This document shows, piece by piece, positions 1-10,973 of a stretch of 64,000 bases of DNA. Positions within the stretch are counted from its first letter, which is position 1. Every line of letters begins with the position of its first letter. Source of the stretch: Macrobrachium rosenbergii (taxonomy: Eukaryota; Arthropoda; Malacostraca; Decapoda; Palaemonidae). The position numbers and the translations under genes are program-made. A model generated the notes under the pieces. The model searched no databases. It was not told the origin of the DNA and was given only the letters and a program-made list of their open reading frames with translations. The stretch is taken from NCBI RefSeq assembly GCF_040412425.1, contig NC_089744.1:43131599-43195598 (forward strand). Reading direction: 5' to 3'.

Positions 1-2031
1 GGAGTTTAGTCCATCTGAGCACGGAGGTACTGCTATTACGGAAGAAACCAATGCTGAGCCGCGGATGGTCTTCCAGATACGATGAGAGGCGACATATGTC
101 AACTTCAGTTTTCTCTTGGGAGAAAACCGAGTTACGGAACTCATTTGTGGTAGATCAACTGCTGGTAACTGACTATTACGAAAGTTACGAAGCCCTTCTG
201 TATGAAAGTATTTATGTAACATTTCAACGTAAACGCACGTAAACGTGGAGGAAGCAGCTTGCAAACATTCGAAAAACCCATCATATATATAACTTTCATA
301 AATCTACATAAGACTAAGTTATGCCATCAAAGAGAATCCTCTAGGATGAAAAACTGCCGATAAAAAGCACTCATGCAATTCAAAAATTCAAATGATCGAT
401 ATCGTCATCACTGAAAAATAATATATGGCCACCTCTCCCGTGGCTTTCTCTCGATTATAATAACGCTGTCTAACTTTACTATCACCGATTAATAAAAACT
501 TGATTGCATCTGACATACCACAGACAGCATGCAACTATTCATATTTAAAATTATGGCACTGACACAAAATGCAAAATCACATGGTTTTGGCCAAAATAAA
601 ATGAATTCACTGAACAGACTTTATTAGGTGAATCACATAAAAAAGCCTCATTTTTATATATGCCACGGCTGTGGATATTGCCACAGTCATTACCGTCAAC
701 ATCACAACAATACATCAAAACTAACGCGGTTAAAACTACTGACTTATAAGTCCTTATGGGGAACAGCCAATCACAAAATTCCTGGAAACAAAGGGTAGGC
801 AGCGTGGGACGCTTTCACACGAATATAAGTCACTTAGGGTACAAATCCACTTTAATTCAACTGAACTCCATATGCAAACGCCATAGACCCAAAAATCACA
901 AAAGGAATTTCCGAGGAAGGAAAAAAAATCCTATGGAATTGGCTGTTGTTGACTTGTTTCAGAATGTCAACGGGTATCGTAGGCTGCATATGGGAAAACA
1001 TACATTTATTCTTTAATTGTTAAACTAAAATACACTGTTTGCAAATACACTCACATATTACGAGAAACATTACTTAACGTATCAAAACATGACAGAATAA
1101 CTTATGACGTAACACCAACGACAATAAACCACATTATAGAAAGCGACAAAGAGAACTTGGAAGTTGAACACACCACTAGTCTCGGAACGTTAAAAGCGAC
1201 ACCACCACCACACACACACAGACACGGTGTTAACAGAGCACAACCCCTCGCTAGCAATACCGGACCTTCCTTCTTTCTACCGAGACAATAAAAAAAAGAA
1301 GACAGAACAGGTTCCAACCTTTCTCTCGCCGACTGGCTTTTGTCGATTTCACTTTTGGCCCTCCGACACACATGCAACATAAATACGCTCGTCATCAACG
1401 CACACAAAATACATCTCCCCTGCGGCACTTACTTTCTTGGCTATTGGGCGCACCTGAGGTGGCTCCCCATTCACCTGAATAGACTTGGTGGCTCCCCATT
1501 CACCCGAATAGACTTAAATATAATATATTAACCCACCTAATTATCTTCGATACCATTGCTATAAAAAATGGAATGTCTGTACAGTGAATATTCTGATCAG
1601 GCAGGAAAGATCAGAGTAGAACTCTGAGGGAGCTTCCATTTCAAAATCTCGCACCGTGGGGAAAGTGATGCGCACTCCAAAGAAACCGCACAACCTTATC
1701 AACACATCACTTCGGAAATTAGCATCACTATAACGGTAACATGAGTAAGTTCCACGAATCGGTTAATTCTGAGTTTGTTTCAAAATATAAACTCTTAAAC
1801 AGAGCAAGTTATGCATATAATGTATAACCATCCTTGCGACGCCTTTCAGAGATCACCTCACATGACCAGGAATAAAAAACATCAAGGAGAAACAAAACTT
1901 ACAAACAAGACATACATAGACGTACCCACACGCATGCATATACACGCACATATATACTATGTATGTATACACCCACACACACATACATACAATATAATAA
2001 ATCTACATATATTGGCATATATTATATGTAA

Positions 2032-2032
<1 letters not shown>
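1..2032. other. No gene recognised
   Basis: AT-rich sequence with a short CA run near 1202-1224 and the duplication at 1458. Open frames at 51-242, 756-1016 and 1102-1428 have no recognisable domain. Confidence 0.6.
1458..1515. repeat. 29-bp tandem duplication
   Basis: GGTGGCTCCCCATTCACCTG plus 9 bases at 1458-1486 is repeated at 1487-1515 with one C for T change. Confidence 0.9.
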
Positions 2033-2211
<179 letters not shown>

Positions 2212-2366
2212 GCACGAACATTCCTACATTTGGAAATTTACTTGACCATGCAAAAACTTGCACCAAAGGGGAATTACAATCCAACTGCTTTGCTCAAGAT
2301 TCGAACTTATGCCTTTCGGGTTTGACAAAGGAGACAGGGACTTACCCATTCGGCTATCATGATACA
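2212..2366 (-). mobile_element. tRNA-like SINE head joined to a compound microsatellite
   Basis: The minus strand shows TAGCCGAATGGGTAAG (A box, 2356-2341) and AAGTTCGAATCTTG (B box, 2308-2295), spaced as in tRNA genes. The body then runs into (TG)(TC)n(TA)n at 2211-2033. It is not a functional tRNA, because no acceptor stem closes around the boxes. Confidence 0.65.
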
Positions 2367-2963
2367 AGGATCACCATATAGAGTAAAAGTCGTAGAACAT
2401 GGTTTGAATTTAATTTAACTTTAACTTTCCATTTACAGCATCTAGAAATATTTTATGAAGCATAAAGGCCTGTCTATTTTTAACCTTAAAAAATCCAAGG
2501 AAATCTAATCAGGTAAAGTAAATAATTGTTATAGGGTATTGATTCTTTTTTAAATGTTAAAACTCTGTAATTAGCATTTACTACTTAACTGTCAACGTCA
2601 CCAATTTTTTTCAAAACTCATATTGGATGCAGCTCAGTAAATGAAATAAAACACTGCTGTAAAGTGTACACTCTAATTTGAATTGGGTTATCATAAAGAT
2701 ATTTAATGCATTTTTATATCACTGCAGGACCAATAATACATACATACACATATTTACAAAAGCTAATGTGATTCGTCAAAGTGTCTGTGCCCTGATTACT
2801 TTAAACTGATTAATAATGTGCTATAAAACAATGATGATGATAAGAAGAAACTGGAGCATTAACGAAACATAGACTTTCGGGTGTATTAAATATTTTCAGT
2901 AATATCTAATCAAAACAGTTGGATGTAAGCGTATTACTATATTTTTAAAATTATGTTTGTAAC

Positions 2964-2971
2964 TGTATGTA

Positions 2972-3024
<53 letters not shown>

Positions 3025-3158
3025 CTATATATGTATACCATATACATAATTATATATATAATATAGATATATATAACATATATGTATAAATAATGTATAT
3101 ACACATATATATACATACATACATATAAATTTATATCTATATATAATACATATATACA

Positions 3159-3230
<72 letters not shown>
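2964..3230. repeat. (TG)n/(TA)n cluster
   Basis: (TG)n near 2970-2993, (TA)n to 3020, broken TA-rich sequence, then pure (TA)n at 3160-3230. Confidence 0.95.
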
Positions 3231-3233
<3 letters not shown>

Positions 3234-4528
3234 CCTACCACCTGCCCTCTATTCAAAGAATCCACAGAGATGGATTCTCCTCGAATAGGATAACTAAGAC
3301 CAGGGTGAGAGGTAGGCCCACAGACCGACTTACAAGTGGGGAGATTTGGGGTGCAGTTTTGAAAAAGGTCAAGCCAGGTAGTAAGATCAGTGATTTATTG
3401 GGGAACAGGCATACTAGTAGTTGCTCCATATCCTTGTCCCTAGACCTATATCCATGTGCTCTGCTTTTGCTGGTTCTTAATTGTTGTTCCAGGAATGCCA
3501 GGCATTCCTTACTTCCAAGAGACTATTTCCTTGGCGTCAGGGCTTATGGACGAAAAACCATCCAAGAAGAAAGCGGCCGATGGCAGTTAGCGCTAAGACT
3601 CACTGGAAGCAAGACCTCGAACCTGCTAAGTCCCGAATCTCATGCCGTATCTTTTGTCGCCTTGCCTCCCACTGGTAATGGGTTATAACTAAGTGACCCG
3701 GACTACAAGCAGTCCCTTCATTTGTTAACTGAAGACACAGTGGATCGTCTAGCTACTCTGCAAAAGTGCACTTGCAATCTGGATTGCCCGGTAAGTCTGA
3801 AATTAGGAACTGAGTACCAGCATACTGTTTCTCCCACTAAATCCCTCATTTCCTTTTCACATAATTCATCTCCCAAAGAAAATCCCTTGCTGATACTAAG
3901 ACAATACTAGTGTGTTTGTTCCCCAAATGAATTAAGTTTATTGATGACATAATCTTTTGCTCAGTGACACAGAGTTAACCACCCCTCCACTGTGATAGAT
4001 TATTGCAAGTGAGAGAATCTCTCATGCACGAATCCTAATCCGGAAAATCTAAGACGTGTTATCTTGTCCCCTTGTGCTTCTGCCACCAACCTACCTGTGA
4101 GAAGTTGCCTTAGAAGACAATTAATTCAACCTTGCTACAAGCAAGCCACCTGCTTCTGCAACTGTTTGCAAGATAGTAGACTATGTATTCACGAGCCAAG
4201 GGCTCCCGTTTTCGTTACTAATGTGTAAACATTTCCTTTCTTTCTGAAAGCCACTTATCTGTGAATTTGTCTTAATTTTAGTGTTGCATTTATCTTGCTG
4301 GATTGCATGCCATTCATGATTTATTTTCCCTGCTTGAACTGTGTGAAATAAAAGTAATTTACTGTAACTGCGGCTTTCATGGCGACCTTTCCTTTTGTTT
4401 TAGATGTCACTCTAAGGTATGTTATCTTGTGTTGCATTTTTTTTACATATTTGGTTCTGGACAAGTGGCCCTTAAGGCCCAATTCACATTCAATACTCGT
4501 TACATCTTGCCATCCCCAGACAAATATG

Positions 4529-4530
<2 letters not shown>
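3231..4530. other. Unassigned, more complex sequence
   Basis: Less repetitive than its surroundings. A 127-codon frame (3305-3688) has no recognised domain. A shorter frame, 3689-3790, ends CTCNLDCP just before a GTAAGT. It may be an eroded element. Confidence 0.4.

Positions 4531-4598
<68 letters not shown>
4531..4598. repeat. (TA)n microsatellite
   Basis: About 34 units, then a short ACAT run to 4620. Confidence 0.95.
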
Positions 4599-4604
<6 letters not shown>

Positions 4605-4904
4605 CATACATACATACACATAATCTCAAAACTTTAAGTTACAAATATAACGGAAAAAATTTGTATTTTATCTAGTAAACAATTACGTCCAACTGTTTTG
4701 ATAAATTATTACTAAAAATATCTTCTATAACCGAAATTACATGCATGGTTCAAGCTCTAATCTGTTTTGATCAGCATTATCCTCTTATACCACATTACAG
4801 ACCGATTTAAAAGTTTATATGTCGCTAACACGATAAATGACCAAACACCTTTCTCAATCGCACTTTACTGTTCACAGAGACAGAACCGTTGTATACTTAT
4901 GAAA

Positions 4905-4985
4905 ATCTATCAAGCCCCGAGCAGAGCTTGAATTCAGAACCTAGGCAATGGGAAGACCAGACGATACCATTCAGCTACCAAAACC
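4905..4985 (-). mobile_element. Decayed tRNA-like SINE head
   Basis: The minus strand has a perfect A box TAGCTGAATGGTA (4978-4966) and a B-box-like GGTTCTGAATTC (4941-4930). The rest is not recognisable. Confidence 0.45.
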
Positions 4986-5116
4986 CAGTGATCTCTATAT
5001 ACTGGATTGGGCACTGCCTCCTACTGAAAGCCAATAAGCCAACATGGGGCAGCCATGTTGTGTGTAAGCTGACAATCTAAGACATATGACTAGCTGGACA
5101 GAAATGCAGTGTTTTA

Positions 5117-5404
5117 ATGGAATGGGATATAAAATTTAGGCCAAAGGCCAAGCACTGGGACCTACAAGGCCACTCAGCGCTGAAAGTGAAATTAAGTAAC
5201 AGGCTTTAAAGGCGTAACAAGAGGAAATCCTCGTAGATGCACTATGAAACAACTGTTAAGAGAGGGTGGAAGGAAAGAAGAGAATTTGAACGGAGGTGCA
5301 ATAAAAGGGATGAAAGGGTTTGCAGCAGGTAGTGGCCTAAGGGACGCTGTAAAGAAACTCAACTAATGCCTGCATCGCCTGAGGTGCCCTGGCGGCGCTA
5401 CCCC
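5117..5404 (+). repeat. Interspersed repeat, copy 1 (about 288 bp)
   Basis: It begins ATGGAATGGGATATAAAATT and includes GGCCAAAGGCCAAGCACTGG, CAGCGCTGAAAGTG and GGTGCCCTGGCGGCGCTACC. The same order of blocks occurs at 13408-13720 and 40012-40302 with about 75-85% identity by eye. All three copies are on the plus strand. The class is unknown; there is no clear A/B box and no RT. Its 3' end continues into the 49-bp minisatellite. Confidence 0.8.
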
Positions 5405-6084
5405 GCTACGGAGGCAGTGTTTCAACGACCCTGAACTAAACAACAATCATCCCGCTACGGAGGCAGTGTTTCAACGACCCTGAACTAAACAACAATCATC
5501 CCGCTAAGGAGGCAGTGTTTCAACGACCCTGAACTAAACAACAATCATCCCGCTACGGAGGCAGTGTTTCAACGACCCTGAACTAAACAACGATCATCCC
5601 GCTAAGGAGGCAGTGTTTCAACGACCCTGAACTAAACAACAATCATCCCGCTACGGAGGCAGTGTTTCAACGACCCTGAACTAAACAACAATCATCCCGC
5701 TACGGAGGCAGTGTTTCAACGACCCTGAACTAAACAACAATCATCCCGCTAAGGAGGCAGTGTTTCAACGACCCTGAACTAAACAACAATCATCCCGCTA
5801 CGGAGGCAGTGTTTCAACGACCTGAACTAAACAACAATCATCCCGCTAAGGAGGCAGTGTTTCAACGACCTGAACTAAACAACAATCATCCCGCTACGGA
5901 GGCAGTGTTTCAACGACCTGAACTAAACAACAATCATCCCGCTACGGAGGCAGTGTTTCAACGACCCTGAACTAAACAACAATCATCCCGCTAAAGGAGG
6001 CAGTGTTTCAACGACCCTGAACTAAACAACAATCATCCCGCTAAGGAGGCAGTGTTTCAACGACCATGAACTAACAACAATCAT
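5402..6084. repeat. 49-bp minisatellite, 14 copies
   Basis: The unit CCCGCTACGGAGGCAGTGTT plus 29 further bases repeats with starts at 5402, 5451, 5500, 5549, 5598, 5647, 5696, 5745, 5794, 5842, 5890, 5938, 5987 and 6037. Units carry either CTACGG or CTAAGG, mixed along the array. Three consecutive units (5794-5937) lack one C and are 48 bp; one near 5987 has an extra A. The period is not a multiple of three, so it is not coding. Confidence 0.97.
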
Positions 6085-6194
6085 TTTCAGAATTCAAAGT
6101 TTTGAGAGAAAACATTATTCATACCAACAGATCTTATTATCATTGGCAATTCTTCAATTATATTCTAGTTAGAACAATACACAGTACAGAAAGT

Positions 6195-6450
6195 TTGTTC
6201 ACTGGGTACAATTTGCACCCTTGGCCTATTTGCTCACTGAAAATATTCTGTACCTTGAGAGATTAAAAGACGTTTGGTAAATTTTGTTCACTGAGTACAT
6301 TTTCTTCGTGTGGTACATTTTGCACTGTGTACTTGATGAACATTTTGTTCACTGGGAATTTTGGTGCATTTTTTATTCCTTAGGTATTTTGCTCAGTGAC
6401 AACACTTTGTGCGTTGGGCACAATTTTGTTCGCTTTGATTCTGGGCACAT
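6195..6450 (+). repeat. Degenerate short tandem motif TTTTGTTCACTGGGTACA
   Basis: Imperfect copies recur at about 6196, 6282, 6350 and 6420 (TTTGTTCACTGGGTACA, TTTTGTTCACTGAGTACATT, TTTTGTTCACTGGGAATTTT, AATTTTGTTCGCTTTGATTC), with half-units TGGTACATTTTGCACTG between. The long open frame at 6284-6712 crosses this and the palindrome below and is probably not a gene. Confidence 0.6.
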
Positions 6451-6629
6451 TTCTACCAAAGGTCCACTATACTCCACGCTGTATGTTCCTCACAACATGG
6501 CTGCCCATGTTCGACGAGCATGCACAGCACATCACGTGATTCCCACCCTACACACACACAGGTCAATGTTACGAACGTTTCCTAATTTCTATCGGATTTC
6601 AATTACCGCGGACGGGAATTCTACCAAAT

Positions 6630-6683
6630 CTAAACTGTGTTTGAGGTTCTCTCCTCGAGGAGAGAACCTCAAACACAGTTTAG
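6630..6683. repeat. Perfect 54-bp palindrome, no spacer
   Basis: Two 27-base arms (6630-6656 and 6657-6683) are exact reverse complements and meet at CCTCGAGG. The left arm begins CTAAACTGTGTTTGAGGTTC. Confidence 0.97.
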
Positions 6684-7396
6684 GACTCCTGAACTTTCAC
6701 GAAGAGAACTGAAGTTGCTTTGACCTCTACAAGAGTGGATATGACCCGCCCCCCCCCCAACACCCCCCTCTTTTTTTTTTAGCTACAACTGTAAACTCAA
6801 TTATATCTTTACGTCTAAAGGCAGAATTATGTGACGAAATGCAAGTAGGACTAGATATATGTCTGTGTGTACTTGTGCATTATATGCTTACTTAATCATA
6901 TTTATATATTATCTTGCTTTACTATCTCGCCCACTTTGACTAATCATTTGGGTGCACCTCTCGTCAGACGAGCGCAAAGTCGATCAAGACGCAACAGGAT
7001 TTAAAAAATAAATTAACCGATTTACACATACACACACACATGTACATATATACACGTGCGTTTGTGTGTTGTCATTGGTTTTAGCTGTCAGCTATTTGTA
7101 ATGTTTAAAGATCGTAGTTTCCAAGAGTGGTATAGGAAGAACATACTACAAATTGAAAAAGTTGAAAGGCAGCAGACACTGCAGGGTCACGTGACAAGGG
7201 AATGAAGAAAGGAAAAGAGAGACCATGAAGACTGCAGCATCCAGTACCCAGATTTAACCCCTAGGCGTCCCTTATTGCCTAGTTCCTGTGGTGGCTTTAG
7301 TGCAAGGATCAGGATGTCCTCTTGTGGATGATGCGAGGTTGTATATGTCGTGTGGGGCATAACTGCTGAAGAGAAGGTTGGTAGTCACCAGGGTCG

Positions 7397-7398
<2 letters not shown>

Positions 7399-7434
<36 letters not shown>
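7399..7434. repeat. (TC)n microsatellite
   Basis: 18 units; on the minus strand it is the (GA)n tail of the SINE at 7435-7620. Confidence 0.95.
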
Positions 7435-7436
<2 letters not shown>

Positions 7437-7620
7437 TGTCTTTCCCCCTTTGGTTGCAACCCACAGTGGTCATCTAAAACCAGGACCATAATTTACTGTG
7501 TAGGTCCACAAGAGGCACTTAGGGGACTGCGCTCATACTGTTCCCTTCCTCACCCGACTCGAGGACTGAACTCGGGCTCCTCGGCTGCGAATCGCAAGCG
7601 GTACCGTCACGTCAAAGCGG
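7435..7620 (-). mobile_element. tRNA-like SINE with (GA)n tail
   Basis: The minus strand reads TGACGGTACCGCTTGCGATT (A-box region, about 7610-7590) and CCCGAGTTCAGTCCTCG (B-box region, 7576-7560). Its other end meets the (TC/GA)n array at 7399-7434, so on the SINE strand the tail is (GA)n. Confidence 0.5.
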
Positions 7621-8068
7621 ACCTTGAAATGGCGTTAGGTCGAAAATAATGAGTCATCTCCTCATTGCTCATGATATCTCATGACGAAAAAATCTAATGT
7701 TACAAAGACACGAGCGAGTATGAGTGCGTCTGCGGAGGCAACTCTGAGAGAAGAGGCACCTCCTGTGACGTCTCCCTCTACTCATAGAAACTACTTGAGT
7801 TAATTTGAGTCCTGAAACATGTCTAGACGCTAATTAACGGAGCCGTTATACGCCACATGGGGAATAAACCCTGTTTACAACAATTGCGCATTTCCGCCTT
7901 CATAGTCTGAGCGTTCGAGGCATTCAGTTGCTGAAACAACACGTGTTTGAATATAGAAAAAAGTAGTAGTAAACGGAATATAAACACAGGTTATACGTCA
8001 GAAAATATAAGCTTATTATGATTAATCTTTTTATTTTTAATGCACACACAATACATATACTATGCAGA

Positions 8069-8236
<168 letters not shown>

Positions 8237-8237
8237 A

Positions 8238-8480
8238 ATGTGTATGAGAGGTTTTGTCCCTTACATACAGGTGAATTTTCTACTTACAAATATTAAACCA
8301 AAAATATCACTAAATACGAATTCACTATACCTTGGGAATAACCTACACCCAAGGGAAAATATTTTGGATGAATACATTTGCCCTGGCCAGAATTCGAACC
8401 GGGCCTTTGGTTTAGGTACCGAAGGGAAGCTGTGGCAAGTTACCTTCATTCTGCATACTAATATTGGGGCCAGTGATGAA
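8238..8480 (-). mobile_element. tRNA-like SINE with (TA)n tail
   Basis: The minus strand contains an excellent B box in GGCCCGGTTCGAATTCTGG (8405-8387); the A box is degraded (GAATGAAGGTAAC, about 8452-8440). Downstream is a segment, GGTTATTCCCAAGGTATAG (about 8343-8325), that recurs near 32375. The element runs into (TA)n at 8069-8236. Confidence 0.6.
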
Positions 8481-9575
8481 GAAGGCTGGGCTCTTATCAC
8501 CAGAAAGGCCATTATCAATGGAATATCGTTGTTACACAGAAAAACGCGGATATACATTGCCTTTTCTTGTACAGGGTTAAGGGTGAGTCTGTGCGTGTGT
8601 GACTATTCATTCCCTCTGCTTGCTTCGCCCATTTCTTTGATTAAAAGCTGATTCGAAAGATTCGCACAGCAGCAAGAACTGACCGATATGACGTCAGGCT
8701 CAACAAGGATTCCCTCTTGCAATATAAGATGACCTGCAACACTCAACTCAAGGATATACGGGACAAACAGGATTAGGATTCACTTCACATGACGAAATCA
8801 ACTTTGTGATTAATAAGAAACAAGCGTAACGAAACATGCAAGAGAATTTTTTTGGGAAAACAGACGAAGAATGGCTCTTTTTCGTGGGTTCAAGAAGAAT
8901 GTGAATGCACACATAAGGTAGAAAACAATATGACGCCCACCTAGCTTCTATTAATGTATATACCTAAATGAAAATCAGACTTGGCGTTTACTTTACTCCA
9001 AAATATTCCCCCTTCAAAAAATCTCTCGGTTAAACACGGCGAAAGGAGTTCTTAGAGGACGCTGCACATCGAACGACATCTTAAGAGGCTTAACTCGACT
9101 CCATCTGGAGGTCGTATGACTTGCGTCGTCACACTTCCCTTCGCCAGTGATAAGATGCAAGTCGTACATCTAAACAGGAAGTGGTTTCTCCGGTGAGTCT
9201 TACTTCTATCAAAGAAGTGGTTTCAGGACTTCCTTAGAGTTTGGTTGGTGGGTTCTGATGCGACACAAGAGAAGCAAGATGCTTTATTTCGATGCCTGTC
9301 TGCCCAACTATGAGGGGAGTTATTCTCATCTGAAGAACAGACCTCTCCAATGACAGCGAGTGGTGTTATCTAGCTTTTCGGGCTTAATAAGCTGATATAC
9401 GTTCTGACGGAGTAATGAGCACTCACGTCTCGTGTTTCCTATTAGTTTTCTCTTCTCTCATCACCTTAGCTGCGACCAACAACGGTCAACTAATAACTAG
9501 GTACATAATGCACCGCTTAGGTTGACAATGACACTGAATTTCGTGGAAGACGACCATAGCGTCCCTCCAATCTAT

Positions 9576-9630
9576 AGTTCGAGTTTCTAACTGATCCCTC
9601 AATTTGAGGTGAAAGCGCTTACCACTGCGC

Positions 9631-9633
<3 letters not shown>
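9576..9633 (-). mobile_element. tRNA-like fragment next to a (GA)n array
   Basis: The minus strand has TAGCGCAGTGGTAAGCGC (9632-9615), a perfect A box as in tRNA or SINE heads. The B box is poor (AAACTCGAACTATAG). Unlike the other SINEs here, the microsatellite (9634-9708) is on the 5' side of the A box. Confidence 0.5.

Positions 9634-9708
<75 letters not shown>
9634..9708. repeat. (GA)n microsatellite
   Basis: About 37 units. Confidence 0.95.
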
Positions 9709-9709
<1 letters not shown>

Positions 9710-10551
9710 ACTGACAAACAATTACTAGGAAACCATCCATTGCCTTCTTGGAACATGCTCTCGAGCTGTTGTGCAACTGCACCTAGAGACGACTAAAGGG
9801 CAATATTCCTCGCTGGCCATGAGATACCAGGAAAGAAGGACCTCGTTAGGAAGAGGGGAGGGGGAGGGGAGGGGAGGAAGGATGTTACACTATTCCAGGA
9901 AGGGGAAGATCTCGTTAGGGAGGGGTTGTGGGAGCCTAGATGAAGACCATTAACGTCAGTTGACGTCTTAATTTCATGATTGACAGTTTTTTACCCACTT
10001 CTGTTGGTACAAATCTCTTAACTGGGCATGGTAATTTTGTCCGCTCCACGCGCGGAACTGGTAGGAAAATACCGTAACATTAACAGTTACCTCTCACACG
10101 AAGAAGAATTCTAATGAGACCTTTCACATATACATATACCGGAAGATGGAGAAAAAAAATTAAATTATACTTACAGATGAATTACCGTTTTGGATACTTC
10201 GATACAAAAAACGAGTTCATGTGTAAAAGTTACATATAAACACCAAGCGTGTATAACTGCACTGGATAAATGGGAGAAAAATAACGCAGTTTTTTAATCA
10301 CCTGTCTGCAGACAAACTTACATCATCACCGCCAGTGACACCTTTCAGCGCTATGACGCTCTGTTAAATCTGCCACTCATGCCTTACCTGCACTTTATCC
10401 TTCACATATCTCAATTTATCCCCATCCTCCGTCTCACAGTTAACAACCAAGAAGGTCTATAGATCTTTCAATATTTCTGGCGCCCAAAGGAGTCCAGCTA
10501 ACATCATTACGAACTATTCTCCCCGGGTGGGTGCCAAGGGCATGTCCAAGT

Positions 10552-10553
<2 letters not shown>

Positions 10554-10641
<88 letters not shown>
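10554..10641. repeat. (TATC)n-(TA)n microsatellite
   Basis: About nine TATC units at 10554-10591, then TA to 10641. Confidence 0.95.
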
Positions 10642-10648
<7 letters not shown>

Positions 10649-10905
10649 TACATATACATATATGTATGTATGTGTGCTTGCGTCATCTGGAATGTATAAA
10701 TCGTGCGAATGACGTTGAAATGGAATTATTAGAGTTTAATCGCCATATACTTGGTCAAATGAATAATAACTTAACTACCACGCGACTGGTTGGACCCGAG
10801 AAAAGCTGACAGATAGCATCAAGAAAAAGATTCTGGAAGGCAGGAGCGAAAATTTCAGCACAGACTGAAAGACAAAGTTCATTGTTTTCAAACCCTACCC
10901 TCCCT

Positions 10906-10911
<6 letters not shown>

Positions 10912-10973
<62 letters not shown>
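10912..10973. repeat. (GA)n followed by a G-run
   Basis: GA to about 10965, then nine G in a row. Confidence 0.95.

Noticed and set aside
5402..6084. CRISPR array
   Set aside because: The 49-bp units are contiguous with no variable spacers, and the genome is eukaryotic.
6284..6712. 142-codon frame
   Set aside because: It spans a degenerate tandem repeat and both arms of the palindrome, and lacks any family signature.
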